Assembly: GCA_000507305.1 (NCBI GenBank)
Contig: DF240182.1
Coordinates: 1 to 64,000, forward strand
Reading direction: 5' to 3'
Length of the DNA: 64,000 nucleotides
From: Breviolum minutum Mf 1.05b.01
Lineage: Eukaryota; Sar; Dinophyceae; Suessiales; Symbiodiniaceae
This document shows positions 50,478 to 61,413 of the stretch, piece after piece. Positions within the stretch are counted from its first letter, which is position 1, and every line of letters starts with the position of its first letter. Both the position numbers and the translations under genes were made by a program. The notes under the pieces are model-generated. The model was not told where the DNA came from and made no database searches. It saw only the letters and a program-made list of their open reading frames with translations.

Positions 50478-50799
50478 GTCACCGTGTCACCCAGTCATGT
50501 ACACACAAACACAAAAGAACTCGAGACCTCAGTGTTGTGAGGTTGTTTTATGATGGACTTAGGGAAATCATGTTGCCTTTTTTCTCTTGTGAAATGTGAA
50601 TTTACTCTGGAAATCGCCAACAAACAAAAGACAAAAACATGTTTTTTGGGGAATGGCACAACCTCTGTCACCCTGTGCGGCGCCAGTCTTCCATATGTCA
50701 ATGTCATTCATCCGTGGGAGTCCATTTGCCCAGAGTTGTGACGACGGACCGTAGGTCATGGACAATACTGCTGCATTGAATACCAAAGATATCCAAAGA

Positions 50800-51600
50800 T
50801 GATGGAAAAAGATCAAGAAACGGGGAAAGTCGATGACAAAGATATACATGGTATGTTTTCATTGTTTATGGGTAGGATTTGACAGTCTGGCAAAAAAATG
50901 ATGTGACACAACTCTAGTCAGGTTGGTGATAGATCATGAGAACGATCATGAAATATGATTATTGAACTATCATGTTTTTGTCATTAGAAATCTAATCTAC
51001 AATGTACAAGTACGGTTGTGGACAGGATTTTGGTTTTGAGCAACAGAATTACGCATCCAAATCTCTGTACTTGCAACTAAATCGCTGACCTGTGCAATGT
51101 TGGCAAGTCACAAATCGTGTTCTCCAGAAAAAAAATGTGGGGACGCTTCGGAGGATACTCAAATGATTTGCCAAGAAATGCAAACTTGGCTGATATTAGG
51201 GCAAAGAAACAAGAACTCTTCAAGTTGTTAAGTAGTATAATCTTTATAAAACTATTATAATGTTAATATACAGGTCAACATGTTCCAACTCTATAGTTTT
51301 CTTCCAGTTCTTATAGGGAAATATAGCTCAAAGAAAGATTTATGTGAAAAAAGCTGGCACCAACCCCCCTACCTCCAAACCACAGTCCGATTTGCAAGGT
51401 GACAACAGTTTTTGGTCTCTCTTTGATGCCAGTTTTTTGCAGGCACCGAATTTGATTTTTTGGTCAAACAACAAACGCTTGAAAAACGAAGACTCTCGGG
51501 AATAATTGATGTTAGGTTGTGTTTGATTGAAGTGGATGAAATAGATTTCTTGATTGAAAGAGCTGGAACATGAATTAAGATAAAGCAACCTTTTAGTTAT
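50800..51600. other. No gene seen
   Basis: Only short open frames and no recognised repeat. A minus frame near 51340-51615 is open but AT-rich and not protein-like. Confidence 0.45.
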
Positions 51601-52018
51601 TAGTGGCATATGCAAAGAACAAAGATTTTCCTTTTAGTTCTCCATGTAATGACAGGGGCTTCCGTGGCAACTCCAGGCAGAGTCATGGAGGATTAAACCC
51701 CCACATGAATGGGACACTTGTGGCAAGTTTGTATAGTCCAATCTCATCAAAATGGATCAGCTATGTTCATTTGCATATAGAAGATGGGTAGATGTATATA
51801 TGCATATAATTAGAATGTGTATTAATTCATACCCGTATTTATTGGTTCATTTCTACATGGTCTTCTACATACGTGCTTTAGTTCGTTCAATTGTCATCTA
51901 AGACCTGTTCGAGCTGTTCGTATCAAGCCACTTACTCACCACAAAGGGCACTCATCGGAGTCAACGAAAAAAGATCGACAAAAAAGGAAGGATGTGTAAC
52001 AATCACAACTAGAGAATA

Positions 52019-52116
52019 TGGGGGTTTCCTAAAATGGTGGGTTTCCCCAACAACCATGGGTTTTCCTACTAAAAATGATCATTTTAGGGTGTTTTGGGGG
52101 TACCGCCATTATATAT
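52019..52116. mobile_element. Family C element, right end truncated
   Basis: ATGGGGGTTTCCTAAAATGG, CAACAACCATGGGTTTTCCT, AAATGATCATTTTAGGGTG, then the expected GGAAACACCCAT is missing. Confidence 0.65.
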
Positions 52117-52119
52117 CAA

Positions 52120-52800
52120 GTGAGAATATCTACTACCTGCATATTTTGGTGAATAATTGCTTTTCGTAACCCAGACGGAAAACCCCCCAAGAGACCAAGA
52201 GGCTGAAACACCAAGGAAGGAATCACTTGAAGATATGCACAAAGCATTGAGGTTTAAATATGTCACCCATGCATATTATTCAAACAAAATATATCAGCAT
52301 GCAAGTGGTTCGTAGCATATACCCCACGCCCCGCACTATCACTCAAACTGTTTCGTTATTTCGATTGTGCAGAAAAAATGGTTTCTTGGTGGGTGGAATA
52401 TTTTCAGTTCACCCAGAAATTCAAATGTTATATGTTATACATGCACGATATTCTTGGTGGACTTTGTCTTTCCTTTGACTTTGACAGCAGGAACTGCTGG
52501 TTTTAGCCACCTTTGCCATTTCCTTCACCCTATGGTTTGGAGCTCGGAAAAAGCGTCAGAATGGGGGTGGGGTTGATTTGATGGCATGTTTCTTGTGATT
52601 GTCTTGTGTGTGTGTTGTTTGAATTTGTTTGCTTCCTGCTACTGAAATCCGCCATTGGAAGACAATTTACCTTTACTTCTAGAAACTACTTAGTGAACTA
52701 ACTAGCGCCTAGGGTTTCAAGTGACCCTAGTATATCATATCTATAGACATCTATAAGGGAATTGTAAGCCAGTTGGTCACCATTTGCAAGCTTCCTGGGG
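52120..52800. other. No supported gene
   Basis: AT-leaning sequence with scattered open frames below any useful threshold. No family A-J element. Confidence 0.4.
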
Positions 52801-53079
52801 TTTTTCCAAAAACTAGAAGTGAATTGACACAAAAACGGCCCGGAAAAGTGGGGCAGTTCCTGCGTTTCGCCGACTTCCAGTGACAGGTCACTCCCTTATT
52901 TAGTTAGAGATAAGCAGGGGGAATAGAATGGGAATATTACGTAATATAAGCCGAGAAAGTTTCCGGATATTTGCGAAAATCATTTCTTTTTTTCTGTGTG
53001 TGTTTGAAAACTACTAGGCTACTTTTGTTTACCTGTTTACAAAAGTTGCGAGTCGTCCTGAGCATGTAGCACTATCCAC

Positions 53080-53169
53080 ATGCCTCTGGAGGTCGTGGAT
53101 AGATTTCATGTAGGTAGCGATGCAACATGGACCCGATTTCAGAGGTTGCTGCATGTTCTCTATCGGTAG
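53080..53169 (+). CDS. Candidate small ORF, 29 aa
   Basis: ATG to TAG: MPLEVVDRFHVGSDATWTRF then QRLLHVLYR. TTTCAGAG|GTTGCT could be an internal donor. Product unknown. Confidence 0.32.
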   Translation: MPLEVVDRFHVGSDATWTRFQRLLHVLYR

Positions 53170-53215
53170 GATGCAATCTTTGCAAAATCAAGATGTACCT
53201 TTCTAAACTTGTCCC

Positions 53216-53303
53216 TTGGACCCCAAAACCATGAAAAATGAAGGTTTTACACCCCCAATATATGGGTTATAACCCCTAAAAATGAAGGTTGTGGGTTCCC
53301 ATG
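53216..53303 (+). mobile_element. Family D element (conserved)
   Basis: TTGGACCCCAAAACCATGAA, ATGAAGGTTTTACACCCCCA, ATATGGGTTATAACCCCTAA, GGTTGTGGGTTCCCATGG. Confidence 0.78.
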
Positions 53304-53763
53304 GGTGTAGGTATCAGGTTTTGTTGGATGTTTCCTGGCAATGTTGGATGTTCACCTTAGAAGGCCCTTGGTTTTGCTTGTCCCATCAGTGGATCCATTA
53401 GTGGATCCGCCACCAAGGTTCAGCTCCCCCATGCCCATCACAAAATGACAGCGAAGATTTGAGGATAGTTTGCTGTAAACTTTAACACCTTTTTCTTTGC
53501 ACTCATATGTTTTTAAAAGCATCATATATGATGATATTTGATAGATTTGATACTTAATTAACCCAACAGGGTCCAGTAGATATTGTTTGTTTGGAGGGAA
53601 TTTGCATGAAAGTGCCTTTAGCTTATATATCTTTTGCCAGGAGATGTTTTAATTTTCTTGTGTCTACCACTTGTTTTGTTTTTAACACTAAACAAATGGC
53701 AGGATCGTAATCTTGAAAAGAAAAATGGATCGGATGTTTTTTTTTGTGTTGTTGACGTATGAG

Positions 53764-54306
53764 GCGGCTACAGAAACAAAGATATACTCCCAACTCGAAG
53801 TGCGGATGCCCAGAAGGAGAGGCTGCGGAAGTTTTGCGGACGCTGCGATAAAGAAGGTTATCAATGGCTCCTACTCCCATGATACTGTACTGGGCCGGCA
53901 ATTTGCTGAAAACACCAAATCTGGAGTACAGGTAAGGGCAACTGCAGATGAAGTGCACAGGCTTGCATTCAGGAACATGGACTCCAATCAAGGAGCATTA
54001 GTTGACATGTGCGAAGTCGAGTTGCAATCGGATCTGACAAAATCTTGATGGGGCGAGATTTCAGCGCCATGATGAGAGTGTTAGCATCCGACCCCGGAGC
54101 ATGCGCTCTCTCGATCAATGTTGAGCAGTGGTCCCCTTCACAGGACAGGGGCGACGTGAATGAGTTTCATTCCATGCTCGCAACTCTTATGGAAGCTGTG
54201 CGTGCTTCCGCCATCTGCAAAGATGTGCGAAAAAGCGTCAATGATGAAGAAAATTCCAGTTATATAGGAGTTAAAACTTGTTTTGCAGGATGCAGGTTTG
54301 ATGGTT
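53764..54306 (+). CDS. Long GC-rich coding segment with one frame change, unknown protein
   Basis: Opens after GTATGAG|G in the frame RMPRRRGCGSFADAAIKKVI, SYSHDTVLGRQFAENTKSGV, TADEVHRLAFRNMDSNQGAL. From about 54010 the coding signal moves to another frame reading GSDKILMGRDFSAMMRVLAS, DPGACALSINVEQWSPSQDR and FHSMLATLMEAVRASAICKD. A donor CAG|GTAAGG at 53932 offers a splice route, but the sequence after it remains coding-like in the first frame. A single-base indel near 54000-54045 is the simpler reading. Stop TAA at 54307. No homolog recognised. It resembles 18107-18813 in GC, length and broken frame, not in sequence. Confidence 0.55.
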
Positions 54307-54410
54307 AACAGTGTGACATGCTTCGATTCCCACGGTTAATCCGCACTGTCTATCAAAGTTGATGACTGTTTCTTAGTTTATGTGTTGCAAATTCACCATG
54401 CCTTCAGGAT

Positions 54411-54522
54411 ATGGGTGTTTCCAAAAATAGGGGTACCCCAAAATGGATGGTTTATAATGGAAAACCCGAACCCTATTAAAATGGATGATTTGGAGGTACC
54501 ACCATTTTCGGAAACATCCATA
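54411..54522. mobile_element. Family C element
   Basis: ATGGGTGTTTCCAAAAATAG ... ACCATTTTCGGAAACATCCAT, close to 25421-25525. Confidence 0.8.
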
Positions 54523-54668
54523 TCCTTTTGACCTTTTTGTGGACCCATTTCAGGATTTCCTTCTGAAGCAAAAAACCTTCAACAAAATACGTTTTCTGTT
54601 TAGCGAGGGACTTTAGATCGGGAACCGCGTTGTTTGAAATGGATGATGACAGAACATGGTAATGTCAA

Positions 54669-54680
54669 CCCCCCCCCCCC
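54669..54680. repeat. Run of 12 C
   Basis: Same length as the run at 23127-23138. Confidence 0.8.
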
Positions 54681-55101
54681 AAAGCTAGAAGATCTAGAAG
54701 TGACCACTCCCCCAACTGTGGCTAATAGATCTACTAGGATTTGTTCATTAATCTTATCTTGACATTACACTGGTACAATTGGGTATAAGGGGAATGTGGC
54801 TGGTGGACTCAATTTGACTCACTTGGCCTCCCTGAACCAGAGAACAAGAGAGGTTGGAGATGATGAGTTCTGTTTCAGGATGACGTCTTAAGTCATTTTA
54901 GTCATGTTCGTTTCAGGAAGTCTTGGATGGGTGTGAAGGGGGTGACCTTTTACTTTTCATGTGATTCAGCACCTGTTGGTGTTTATTTGTATTTTATTTG
55001 TTCTAATTTTACATATATTATGTATATACTTATACGTTTTGTATATACGTTTTGTATTACTGTAATTCCAGTTGGTGCCTTTTTGGTATAAACTGAAGCA
55101 C

Positions 55102-55195
55102 CTGTAATTGAAAATCTGAGGAGTGTTTCAATGTCCCTAAAAGACACCAGAGTGGCAGGGTTTCCGTCAAGATCCAAGGTCAGGATATGCAAAGG
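55102..55195 (-). CDS. Probable minus-strand exon
   Basis: GACTTTCAG| at the left and TTACAG|GTGCTT at the right enclose PLHILTLDLDGNPATLVSFR then DIETLLRFSIT. Phase 0 in, phase 1 out. Leucine-rich with a DLDGNP turn. The + strand is less open. Family unknown; 55412-55630 may be the preceding exon. Confidence 0.5.
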
Positions 55196-55283
55196 CTGAA
55201 AGTCATGCAGCGAAGGCGGGTGTCAAACCATCCATGGTGGGTTCAGTTTCAATGAGCAGAAAAACTGGAAAACTACAAGATAC

Positions 55284-55386
55284 ACTCCCTGAACCTAGCA
55301 TAGTCTCTCAAAATAGCTCACTCCCCAAAGGAAATTCATCTTCCAACCATTGATTTTCAAGGACGAGCTGTTAGTTTCAGGCAGGG
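55284..55386. mobile_element. Family G element
   Basis: CTCCCTGAACCTAGCATAG ... CGAGCTGTTAGTTTCAGGCAGGG; interior as in 318-424. Confidence 0.68.
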
Positions 55387-55411
55387 GAAAAATATCGGCT
55401 GGTGAAATATC

Positions 55412-55630
55412 CTAGTCACGAGATGTCATGAGCATGTGCACGGTTGAGTCATGAGCAACATGATACAAGGCGCCGAGTGAACATGTGAACATCCCAGTAA
55501 ACCCCACGTCCCTATGTTCATGGTCCCAGTTGTGGGCAAGTCGTTTTCTTGTTGGGAACTGCATCCATCTATCCAAGGGGTGCTTGGAGGACTCAATTAC
55601 TTTTTGAGAGTCTAGGCCAGGAATATGCAC
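55412..55630 (-). CDS. Probable minus-strand exon, unknown product
   Basis: 72-codon minus frame: KVIESSKHPLDRWMQFPTRK, RLAHNWDHEHRDVGFTGMFT, then CSLGALYHVAHDSTVHMLMT to TAG. His/Asp-rich (HNWDHEHRD), which could bind metal, but no domain is recognised. It may be spliced before the stop to reach 55102-55195. Confidence 0.48.
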   Translation of the reverse strand: MHIPGLDSQKVIESSKHPLDRWMQFPTRKRLAHNWDHEHRDVGFTGMFTCSLGALYHVAHDSTVHMLMTSRD

Positions 55631-55846
55631 TAAATGGATGCGTATATTTATTTATATATACAGTATACATGTAGCATCCTTTGTGGTGGTTATGAAGATT
55701 TCTTATTTTTTTCCTGGTACTAGGGGAAGTCAAAATGTTTGAACTGGGTTGAAGCGACCACTACATGGTATATGCTTGAATGTAGATTGGCAGTGGGGCC
55801 ATACTATAAACAATCTGTTTTTTTTTCCATGGCAATCTGGTACCTG

Positions 55847-55940
55847 TGGGATCCACGTATGGTACATCTACCTACATTTACCATATATAATAATAGACCA
55901 TTCATGTAGGCAAATATACCAGTCCCATGGATACTATGGG
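55847..55940. mobile_element. Family B element
   Basis: TGGGATCCACGTATGGTACA ... CCAGTCCCATGGATACTATGGG around ACCTACATTTACC and CATGTAGGCAAATAT. Confidence 0.65.
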
Positions 55941-56053
55941 GTATATCATCTAGAACTCTGTAGGCAACACTTGTGATAACAAAACCACCATGATAGAACT
56001 ATGACGAAGGTACCAACCTCTCTGACAACAAGGAACCACTGAGCTGGCATTCG

Positions 56054-56329
56054 ATGGAAGATCGTGTATACGATGAATTGCTGTATTCGTTCCAGCTCAA
56101 AAAAGTTCTTGATGGCAGCACCATGGATGAATCCTTTGCATGGGCCTGTATCCGAAACTGCACAGTGTACTGCGGTTTGGTCTTTACAGAGGCGCACGGA
56201 CAAGCGCTTGAGAAGCGCTTGGCGAAACTCGTGACTTGCGTTGTGCTTCATCTCATATTTGTTTGTGCTCACGACGCAATCTTCACAGTTGGATGCCTTT
56301 GGGAAATTTTGGTGGGAAGTTTTGCTTAG
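56054..56329. CDS. Coding segment, strand undecided
   Basis: Plus: an ATG frame of 91 codons, with DELLYSFQLKKVLDGSTMDE and ESFAWACIRNCTVYCGLVFT, then TAG. Minus: FIHGAAIKNFFELERIQQFI and HRMPAQWFLVVREVG ending AGAGAG|GTTGGT. Third-position GC is about equal on both. One of them is very likely an exon; family unknown. Confidence 0.42.
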
Positions 56330-56574
56330 ATTTGTTGTGTTTCAATGTGTTTGGCATATACTGTTCTATATCTAAAACACACTATGATTATGAGAATAAG
56401 AAATAAAGCAAATGTAGTATTGTTTTTAAAAATGCATCCTTGCAATCAGATGGCACAGCAGGTAAAGCACGTTTGTTTTGTGCTGGTACAAAAGAGTTCC
56501 CCCATGACAAATGAAGGGAAACCGCTGGTGAAGACCAGCATACTTTGGGCCTGCATCACCTTTCGGTGGTGGCA

Positions 56575-56680
56575 ACTCACATATTGGTTGTAATTTCACC
56601 CCGATCCCTGGGGAAATGATATAATGATCCAATTAGACGAGCATATTTTTCTCAAATGGGTTGGATCAACCACCAACTAG
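56575..56680 (+). mobile_element. Family A element
   Basis: GGTGGTGGCAACTCACATAT ... GGGTTGGATCAACCACCAACTAG. Confidence 0.65.
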
Positions 56681-56986
56681 TTATTCTGTTCCAAACTTCT
56701 TTGCTCTTCTTGTTGGGATTGGATCATCTCCTCAACTGAAGAGTAAAGTTTGAGGCACAAGTTGGCCCATGTTACGTGGCATCGCATGCCTTAACAATTT
56801 GTTTCATGATTTGTACCAGCATGTTGGTTCAAAATATCCTTGGTTATTGTGAAATATCCGATCTAGGTTGGGGAAATATGAAATGAGTTGTCTAGATACA
56901 GTGGAGAATTAGTTTTTGCTTGAGGTGATGGATTTTTTGTTCACTCACCCTTCCTCATAGAAATATCATTGACCATTATATACTAG

Positions 56987-57084
56987 GTTGTGGTTTCAAT
57001 GATGTTTTGATTTTCATCCCTACTTGGGAAAATGATCCAATTTGACTAATGTGTTTCCAATGGGTTGAAGCCACCACCAACTAG
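56987..57084 (+). mobile_element. Family A element (intact)
   Basis: ACTAG|GTTGTGGTTTCAATG ... GGGTTGAAGCCACCACCAACTAG|. 98 nt. Confidence 0.75.
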
Positions 57085-57136
57085 ATCGCATTTATATACA
57101 TCTGAATTTACCAATTTGTAGTTGGAATATTTTGAG

Positions 57137-57234
57137 GTTTCACTGTTTTGACGGGTACCCGTCCCCATGTTCTCGAGCAGCTCAACGCGACGTCGCGTCA
57201 GGTGTCGAAGATACCCTTCACTTTGGAGGAAGAG
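57137..57234 (+). CDS. Candidate exon, frame undecided
   Basis: TTTTGAG|G ... GGAAGAG|GTCAGG bound a GC-rich 98-nt stretch. One frame reads FDGYPSPCSRAAQRDVASGV; another TRPHVLEQLNATSRQVSKIP. Minus is open too (HLTRRRVELLENMGTG). Splice consensus favours +. Confidence 0.4.
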
Positions 57235-57775
57235 GTCAGGAACAAAAATGGGAGCCATGATTGGAAAATTCCACACAAAACAAAGACTTCTATAAACACA
57301 ATAAATTGTGTTGGAACTGACATTTTGTGGAAAAACCAAAGGCAACATGTTGATCCTCATTTTGCTTGGCGGGTTCCCTCGCCTTCCATCTTTGATCAAA
57401 TGATGGTGTTGTTTTTAAGGAAAAACCAGGAGCTGGTGAAAAGCAGGATGACGTAATTATGAATATTACCACTGCATAATTATCAGTTGTGAATTGCAAA
57501 GGATTTTGAATGAATTGTCTTGCAAGACATCAATCTCTAATAGTTCTTGCTAGTGCAATGCCTTTGGCACACCAATTTGCTATCTTCACCCACTAGAACC
57601 ACCCGATCTCGCCTAACCATGTCTTAGCATGGTGTGCTTGTGCCTTTTTTTGCCTGTTTACTATGTTAGGGTCCTACAAAAACTCTGTATGTCTGCGATT
57701 TCAATAACAAGGGATGTCCTGCGTATTCCCCCCAAACTGCTGCTGAAGTATTTGATGAAACCTTTGTGTTGTACT

Positions 57776-57878
57776 GTTGATGGAAAAAATCGTGCACCAG
57801 TTGATAGGTATGTTATCCCATTATTTACAGGGTTTCAACATGTCAGGTGGTGATCGCCAAATTTCTGAACCATCCAAC
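57776..57878 (+). mobile_element. Family H element
   Basis: GTTGATGGAAAAAATCGTGC ... CCAAATTTCTGAACCATCCAAC, internal GATAG|GTATGTTATCCC and AACATGTCAG|GTGGTG. Confidence 0.7.
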
Positions 57879-57908
57879 GGTATGATTCGTACAGCCTTTC
57901 CTCTCCAG

Positions 57909-58031
57909 GAACAAGCAAAGGCTTCTGAGGAAAAGTTGTTGCAAATGTTAGTGCGGTCCCTTGGGATAGACACCAAGCCAGTGGAGTTTTTCGGTGTCTC
58001 CGGGCAACTGGACCTAGTGCTCCAAAATTGA
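57909..58031 (+). CDS. Well-supported terminal exon, unknown product
   Basis: Acceptor TTTCCTCTCCAG|GAA with a pyrimidine tract. The frame EQAKASEEKLLQMLVRSLGI then DTKPVEFFGVSGQLDLVLQN ends in TGA at 58029-58031. AG|G. Preceded by a family H element, and before that by a coding-like stretch near 57676-57775. Helical with a short C-terminal strand; family unknown. Confidence 0.62.
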   Translation, partial: EQAKASEEKLLQMLVRSLGIDTKPVEFFGVSGQLDLVLQN

Positions 58032-58257
58032 TGGAAATCCCAACTACCTCCGATAGAAAGCTCACAGCCATTGGGGAAAAAAAGATTACTTGGATTTGTT
58101 TAAGGTTTTTTGTTTTACTGTTTACCATATTAAATCACCGTCAAACCAAAATTTGGGAGAATATTCTTGGAACTTCTCCGAGCATCTAAAGCAAATCTAA
58201 GGTGATCAAGAAGGCCGTATTAAGAATTATAAAGGGACAAAGCAGGTTGTTCATGCC

Positions 58258-58360
58258 CCGGTTGGTTGAGTTATATAGGGGGTGAAATACTACCGATGTT
58301 ATATAGGGATTGTAATAAGCCATTTTAAGAATTCCTATTCTAACCAGCTGGTAAAATGGA
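58258..58360 (+). mobile_element. Family F element, diverged
   Basis: CGGTTGGTTGAGTTATATAG, GTGAAATACTACCGATG, ATAAGCCATTTTAAG, TTCCTATTCTAACCAG in family order. Confidence 0.5.
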
Positions 58361-58465
58361 ATGTCACGTACGGGTTTGATTTCTGCATCACCATAGCTTG
58401 AGGTGAAGCCAATGTTCCCTGTGAATTTTTGTTGTTTCGTTGATGCTTGGCCCTATAGATACCCT

Positions 58466-58553
58466 AGACATCCAAATAGGTCCTGAGGTTTGGTGCTTGG
58501 ATGGTATGTTTTAGGGGTCCAGAAATTTTCTCAGGAGGTGTTTGGATGTCTGA
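58466..58553. mobile_element. Family J element
   Basis: AGACATCCAAATAGGTCCTG ... CAGGAGGTGTTTGGATGTCT. Confidence 0.65.
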
Positions 58554-58762
58554 GGATTTATACATTTATGTGCGTACATGAATATACACACATCATTAGC
58601 TATCCTTGAAGATATGCTTGGGCTTAGCCTCAGACTTTTGTTGCCACCTGAGTTCACAGAACACTTGCAAATCACCGGACGCTTATTTATCTATCTATAT
58701 ACATCCTATATATCACACCAGATCAAATTGGCGCTGGATTTTCGTCCATTCTCAGCTTCAAG

Positions 58763-58838
58763 GGGTTGCAATTTGCATCGTCGCTCCTGGAATTTCCTTG
58801 GAGAAGAAATACCACGAGGGAAGACAATCCCAAATCAG
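58763..58838 (+). CDS. Candidate exon
   Basis: GCTTCAAG|G ... CAAATCAG|GTTGAT bound 76 nt reading GLQFASSLLEFPWRRNTTRE then DNPKS. Other frames are open too. Product unknown. Confidence 0.38.
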
Positions 58839-59048
58839 GTTGATGATTTTTCTTGAAATTGAAGCCCAAATCCAGGAATCACAGAAAACCATAAAATTTA
58901 TCAATCTCAGTTAGGGTTTGTTTTTTTTTATTTTTTTTAGTACAGACCGTTTTGGAAACAGTCCGCACGTCTTCTTCCTGACTTTATGAATGACGGCCCT
59001 TTTCGTGTACTTTGGTCATCCTGACTTGAGAAACGCTCAGATGAGATC

Positions 59049-59310
59049 AGTTGATTTTTCACCCCTTGAGATGTCAACCTCGAGATGTTGGTGCATCATG
59101 TTGGCAAACTCCGAGCTTTCTAAATGTGGCTTCTCTACGGAATATCACCAAAATGCCCACATCAAGGAACTTATCATATTTATCATCCAGAATCTGGTCA
59201 CATCCGATTCTTTCATGCATTCCTTCGGAAGCCTGTGCAAGACTTGGTCTTGAAGCATTTGCCTGTTAACTACCCTTGAGTGTATGGGAAAACCCTTCAA
59301 AAAAACGGAC
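59049..59310 (-). CDS. Candidate minus-strand coding segment
   Basis: Two minus frames are protein-like: NRQMLQDQVLHRLPKECMKE and, overlapping further on, CDQILDDKYDKFLDVGILVI with FRREATFRKLGVCQHDA. Plus frames are less convincing. Probably one or two exons; boundaries unknown. Confidence 0.38.
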
Positions 59311-59423
59311 AGCAAAAAACCAACCGAGGTGTTTGTGTGATACGACGCCACCACCCCCCAAAAAAATCATTTAAAAAAAAGACATCAACAAGGAACCTTG
59401 TCACTATTGACACAAATTATAAG

Positions 59424-59540
59424 GATTGGTTACAGTCTGTGATGATGCGCGCCACCTCGGAACACCCGATTGAGGCAACGAGCAATTTCACTCGTGCTTT
59501 GAACCTGTGCGGGAGCCCGTTGAAAGGGAATGGGCTGCAG
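59424..59540 (+). CDS. Well-bounded exon with GC donor
   Basis: ATTATAAG|G opens DWLQSVMMRATSEHPIEATS then NFTRALNLCGSPLKGNGLQ and ends CTGCAG|GCAGAG. 117 nt, phase 0 to 0. AG|G acceptor and GC donor match the splice style of the ankyrin gene. Family unknown. Confidence 0.6.
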
Positions 59541-59579
59541 GCAGAGCCAAGTCATAGTCATAAGTCATAAGCACAGCAA

Positions 59580-60420
59580 ATGACGGATAGAATCATGATA
59601 GATAAGAGGATCATCATGAGACATCATCATTATCTGAATCGGTTTGTTTTCTCACCAGCACCCATCAGTATATAATTAGTTTGAAGTAGAATCTTTCACC
59701 CAAGCCCCAACCCCATTCAAAGAAAAATCGAGACATGTTCATATAAACCAGCACCATTACCAAGAAGTCACTGGGCCTCCGTCATCAGTCTCTTTCAAAT
59801 ATCCGAAAACAAAGGTACCACCCCACAACGAAAATATTTCACATACCCTAAGAATCTTGACCCCTCAAAAGTGGCTATTTCGAGGACCCAAAAACAACCT
59901 CCCCGGCTATACAGGTTCATTCACCCCTCCATTGGAGGGTCCTTAGTGATTCTTAGGGTAACCCATTTTCTTTAACCATTCCTGCCATTGCTGAACTCCA
60001 GAGTCTGCAGTTTTTACCGTGCCAAGTTTTTTGTTGCTGCAACAAGGCTCCCCCCCCCAAAAATATCCAATCGAACAGCTGATTTTTTTGGGGGTGGGGT
60101 TATAAATTACTACCTTCTCCCTGAATTGGTAATAAAGATGTATCAACCAAAACTCATGAAGCTTTTAAACTTGTTTGTTTCCTTTTGGGAGAGTTTGTTT
60201 TTCCCAAAATGGTGAAGGTTTCTTTGATTTATAATCTAGAGAGCTGGAATGACAAATAGTGTGCATAGATGACATAGTGTGTCAACGTTTGCGTCTCAAA
60301 ATTTTTCGGGTGGGTCTTAAACAACCATTGGCTTCCTACTCAAAGGATACATGTTTAGTATTGTTTTGTTCAGAGAGTTATGGAGCTTCCCTCCGGGAAA
60401 CAATTTATCTAAAGGGTGTT
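59580..60420. other. No gene seen
   Basis: Contains an inverted pair CTAAGAATCTTGACCC (59846) / GGGTCCTTAGTGATTCTTAG (59937) around GGTTCATTCACCCC, probably another palindromic element, and a CCCCCCCCAAAAATATCC / TTTTTTTGGGGGTGGGG pair near 60050-60098. No coding signal. Confidence 0.45.
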
Positions 60421-60425
60421 TATAT

Positions 60426-60530
60426 TTGGGTGTTTCCAAAAATAGGGGTACCCCCAAATCGTCCATTTTAATAGGGTTTTCCATTATAAACCATCCATTT
60501 TGGGGTACCCCGATTTTTGGAAACATCCAT
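60426..60530. mobile_element. Family C element
   Basis: TTGGGTGTTTCCAAAAATAG ... CGATTTTTGGAAACATCCAT; interior runs opposite to 25421 and 54411. Confidence 0.78.
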
Positions 60531-60977
60531 GTATTAATATTCTTTTGTGGGGCTATGACTGAAAATCGGCAACCCTTTCAGACCCGTCAAAAACTTCTGG
60601 GAAGCTTTCAGTTGCTTTTCTACTTGAGCCATTCCTGTAAAAAGCCCTGGAAAGACCAGAAATCATTTTTTAACAAATTTCAATCAAAAATGATGATTTT
60701 GTCATGAAGGGCAAAAAAAACCTGAAAAACAGGAAATAACATAAGTTCCATAAGTCCAAAATAACTTTTCTACATGCCAGCCTATATAAAGATATAAGTA
60801 ACTTATAAGTTCATAACTACCGCACAACTTGACATTCCAAAGTCATGAAGTTATCTGTACTTAGCCTCCTATAACCCAAGTTAGCAGGGTTATAACCTAA
60901 CTTATTTATACTTATAAGTCTCATAAGTTCAAAACGAAGCCAAAGTACCACCACATCGGGGCCATACTGGGTACGAG

Positions 60978-61113
60978 GTACCGTGGCTACGAGCGACGTG
61001 GCTTGGAAGTCTTCTTTAGCGAGGCGCAATTCATCTTGGTGTTTGAGAGGGATAGATTGCTGAAATATACTCCATCTTCCTTAATCATGGAAGTGGAGAA
61101 TGGCTACATCTGA
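60978..61113 (+). CDS. Probable exon; possible PH-BEACH-like segment
   Basis: GGTACGAG|G opens YRGYERRGLEVFFSEAQFIL then VFERDRLLKYTPSSLIMEVE and a TGA at 61111-61113. The R-R-x-x-x-LE-V-F-F-x-x-x-x-x-x-x-V-F pattern recalls the PH-like domain preceding BEACH domains, but one exon cannot establish this and no BEACH motif was found downstream. Confidence 0.5.
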
Positions 61114-61214
61114 CAGGTAACTACTATTGAGTGACGCATTTTCACTTCCATTATCATGGGAAGAAGGGTAACGGACACACCCTCCTGTAAGACCTTCCTG
61201 GTTGGGAGCGATTA

Positions 61215-61335
61215 ATTCGCGGATTTGCAGCGCGAGATTGCGAGGGTTGAAGGAGGAAATCCCCGTTGGAGAATCTCCATTTCCAGGTTCACCATCAACA
61301 GTAGGGGATCCCCGGGATGTTTGTCAACCCAATAG
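61215..61335 (+). CDS. Candidate terminal exon
   Basis: Reads FADLQREIARVEGGNPRWRI then SISRFTINSRGSPGCLSTQ to TAG; acceptor ATTTGCAG| possible inside. Another frame is open. Product unknown. Confidence 0.35.
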
Positions 61336-61413
61336 CAGGGGGGTTATATGGGTTTATATACCCAGTAAAAGGATTCCCAACAGAAGGGATGTATATATAG
61401 ATCTTGACACACA

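Noticed and set aside
52850..52960. Short GC-rich coding-like stretch (KWGSSCVSPTSSDRSLPY or SGAVPAFRRLPVTGHSL)
   Set aside because: Two frames are equally good and neither has an acceptor, so it was left out of the list.
56345..56632. Overlapping + and - frames before the family A element
   Set aside because: AT-rich, with no splice support, and partly inside the element.
3275..57084. CRISPR-like array from regularly recurring palindromes
   Set aside because: Spacing is irregular over kilobases, copies diverge, no unique-spacer array exists, and the DNA is eukaryotic.
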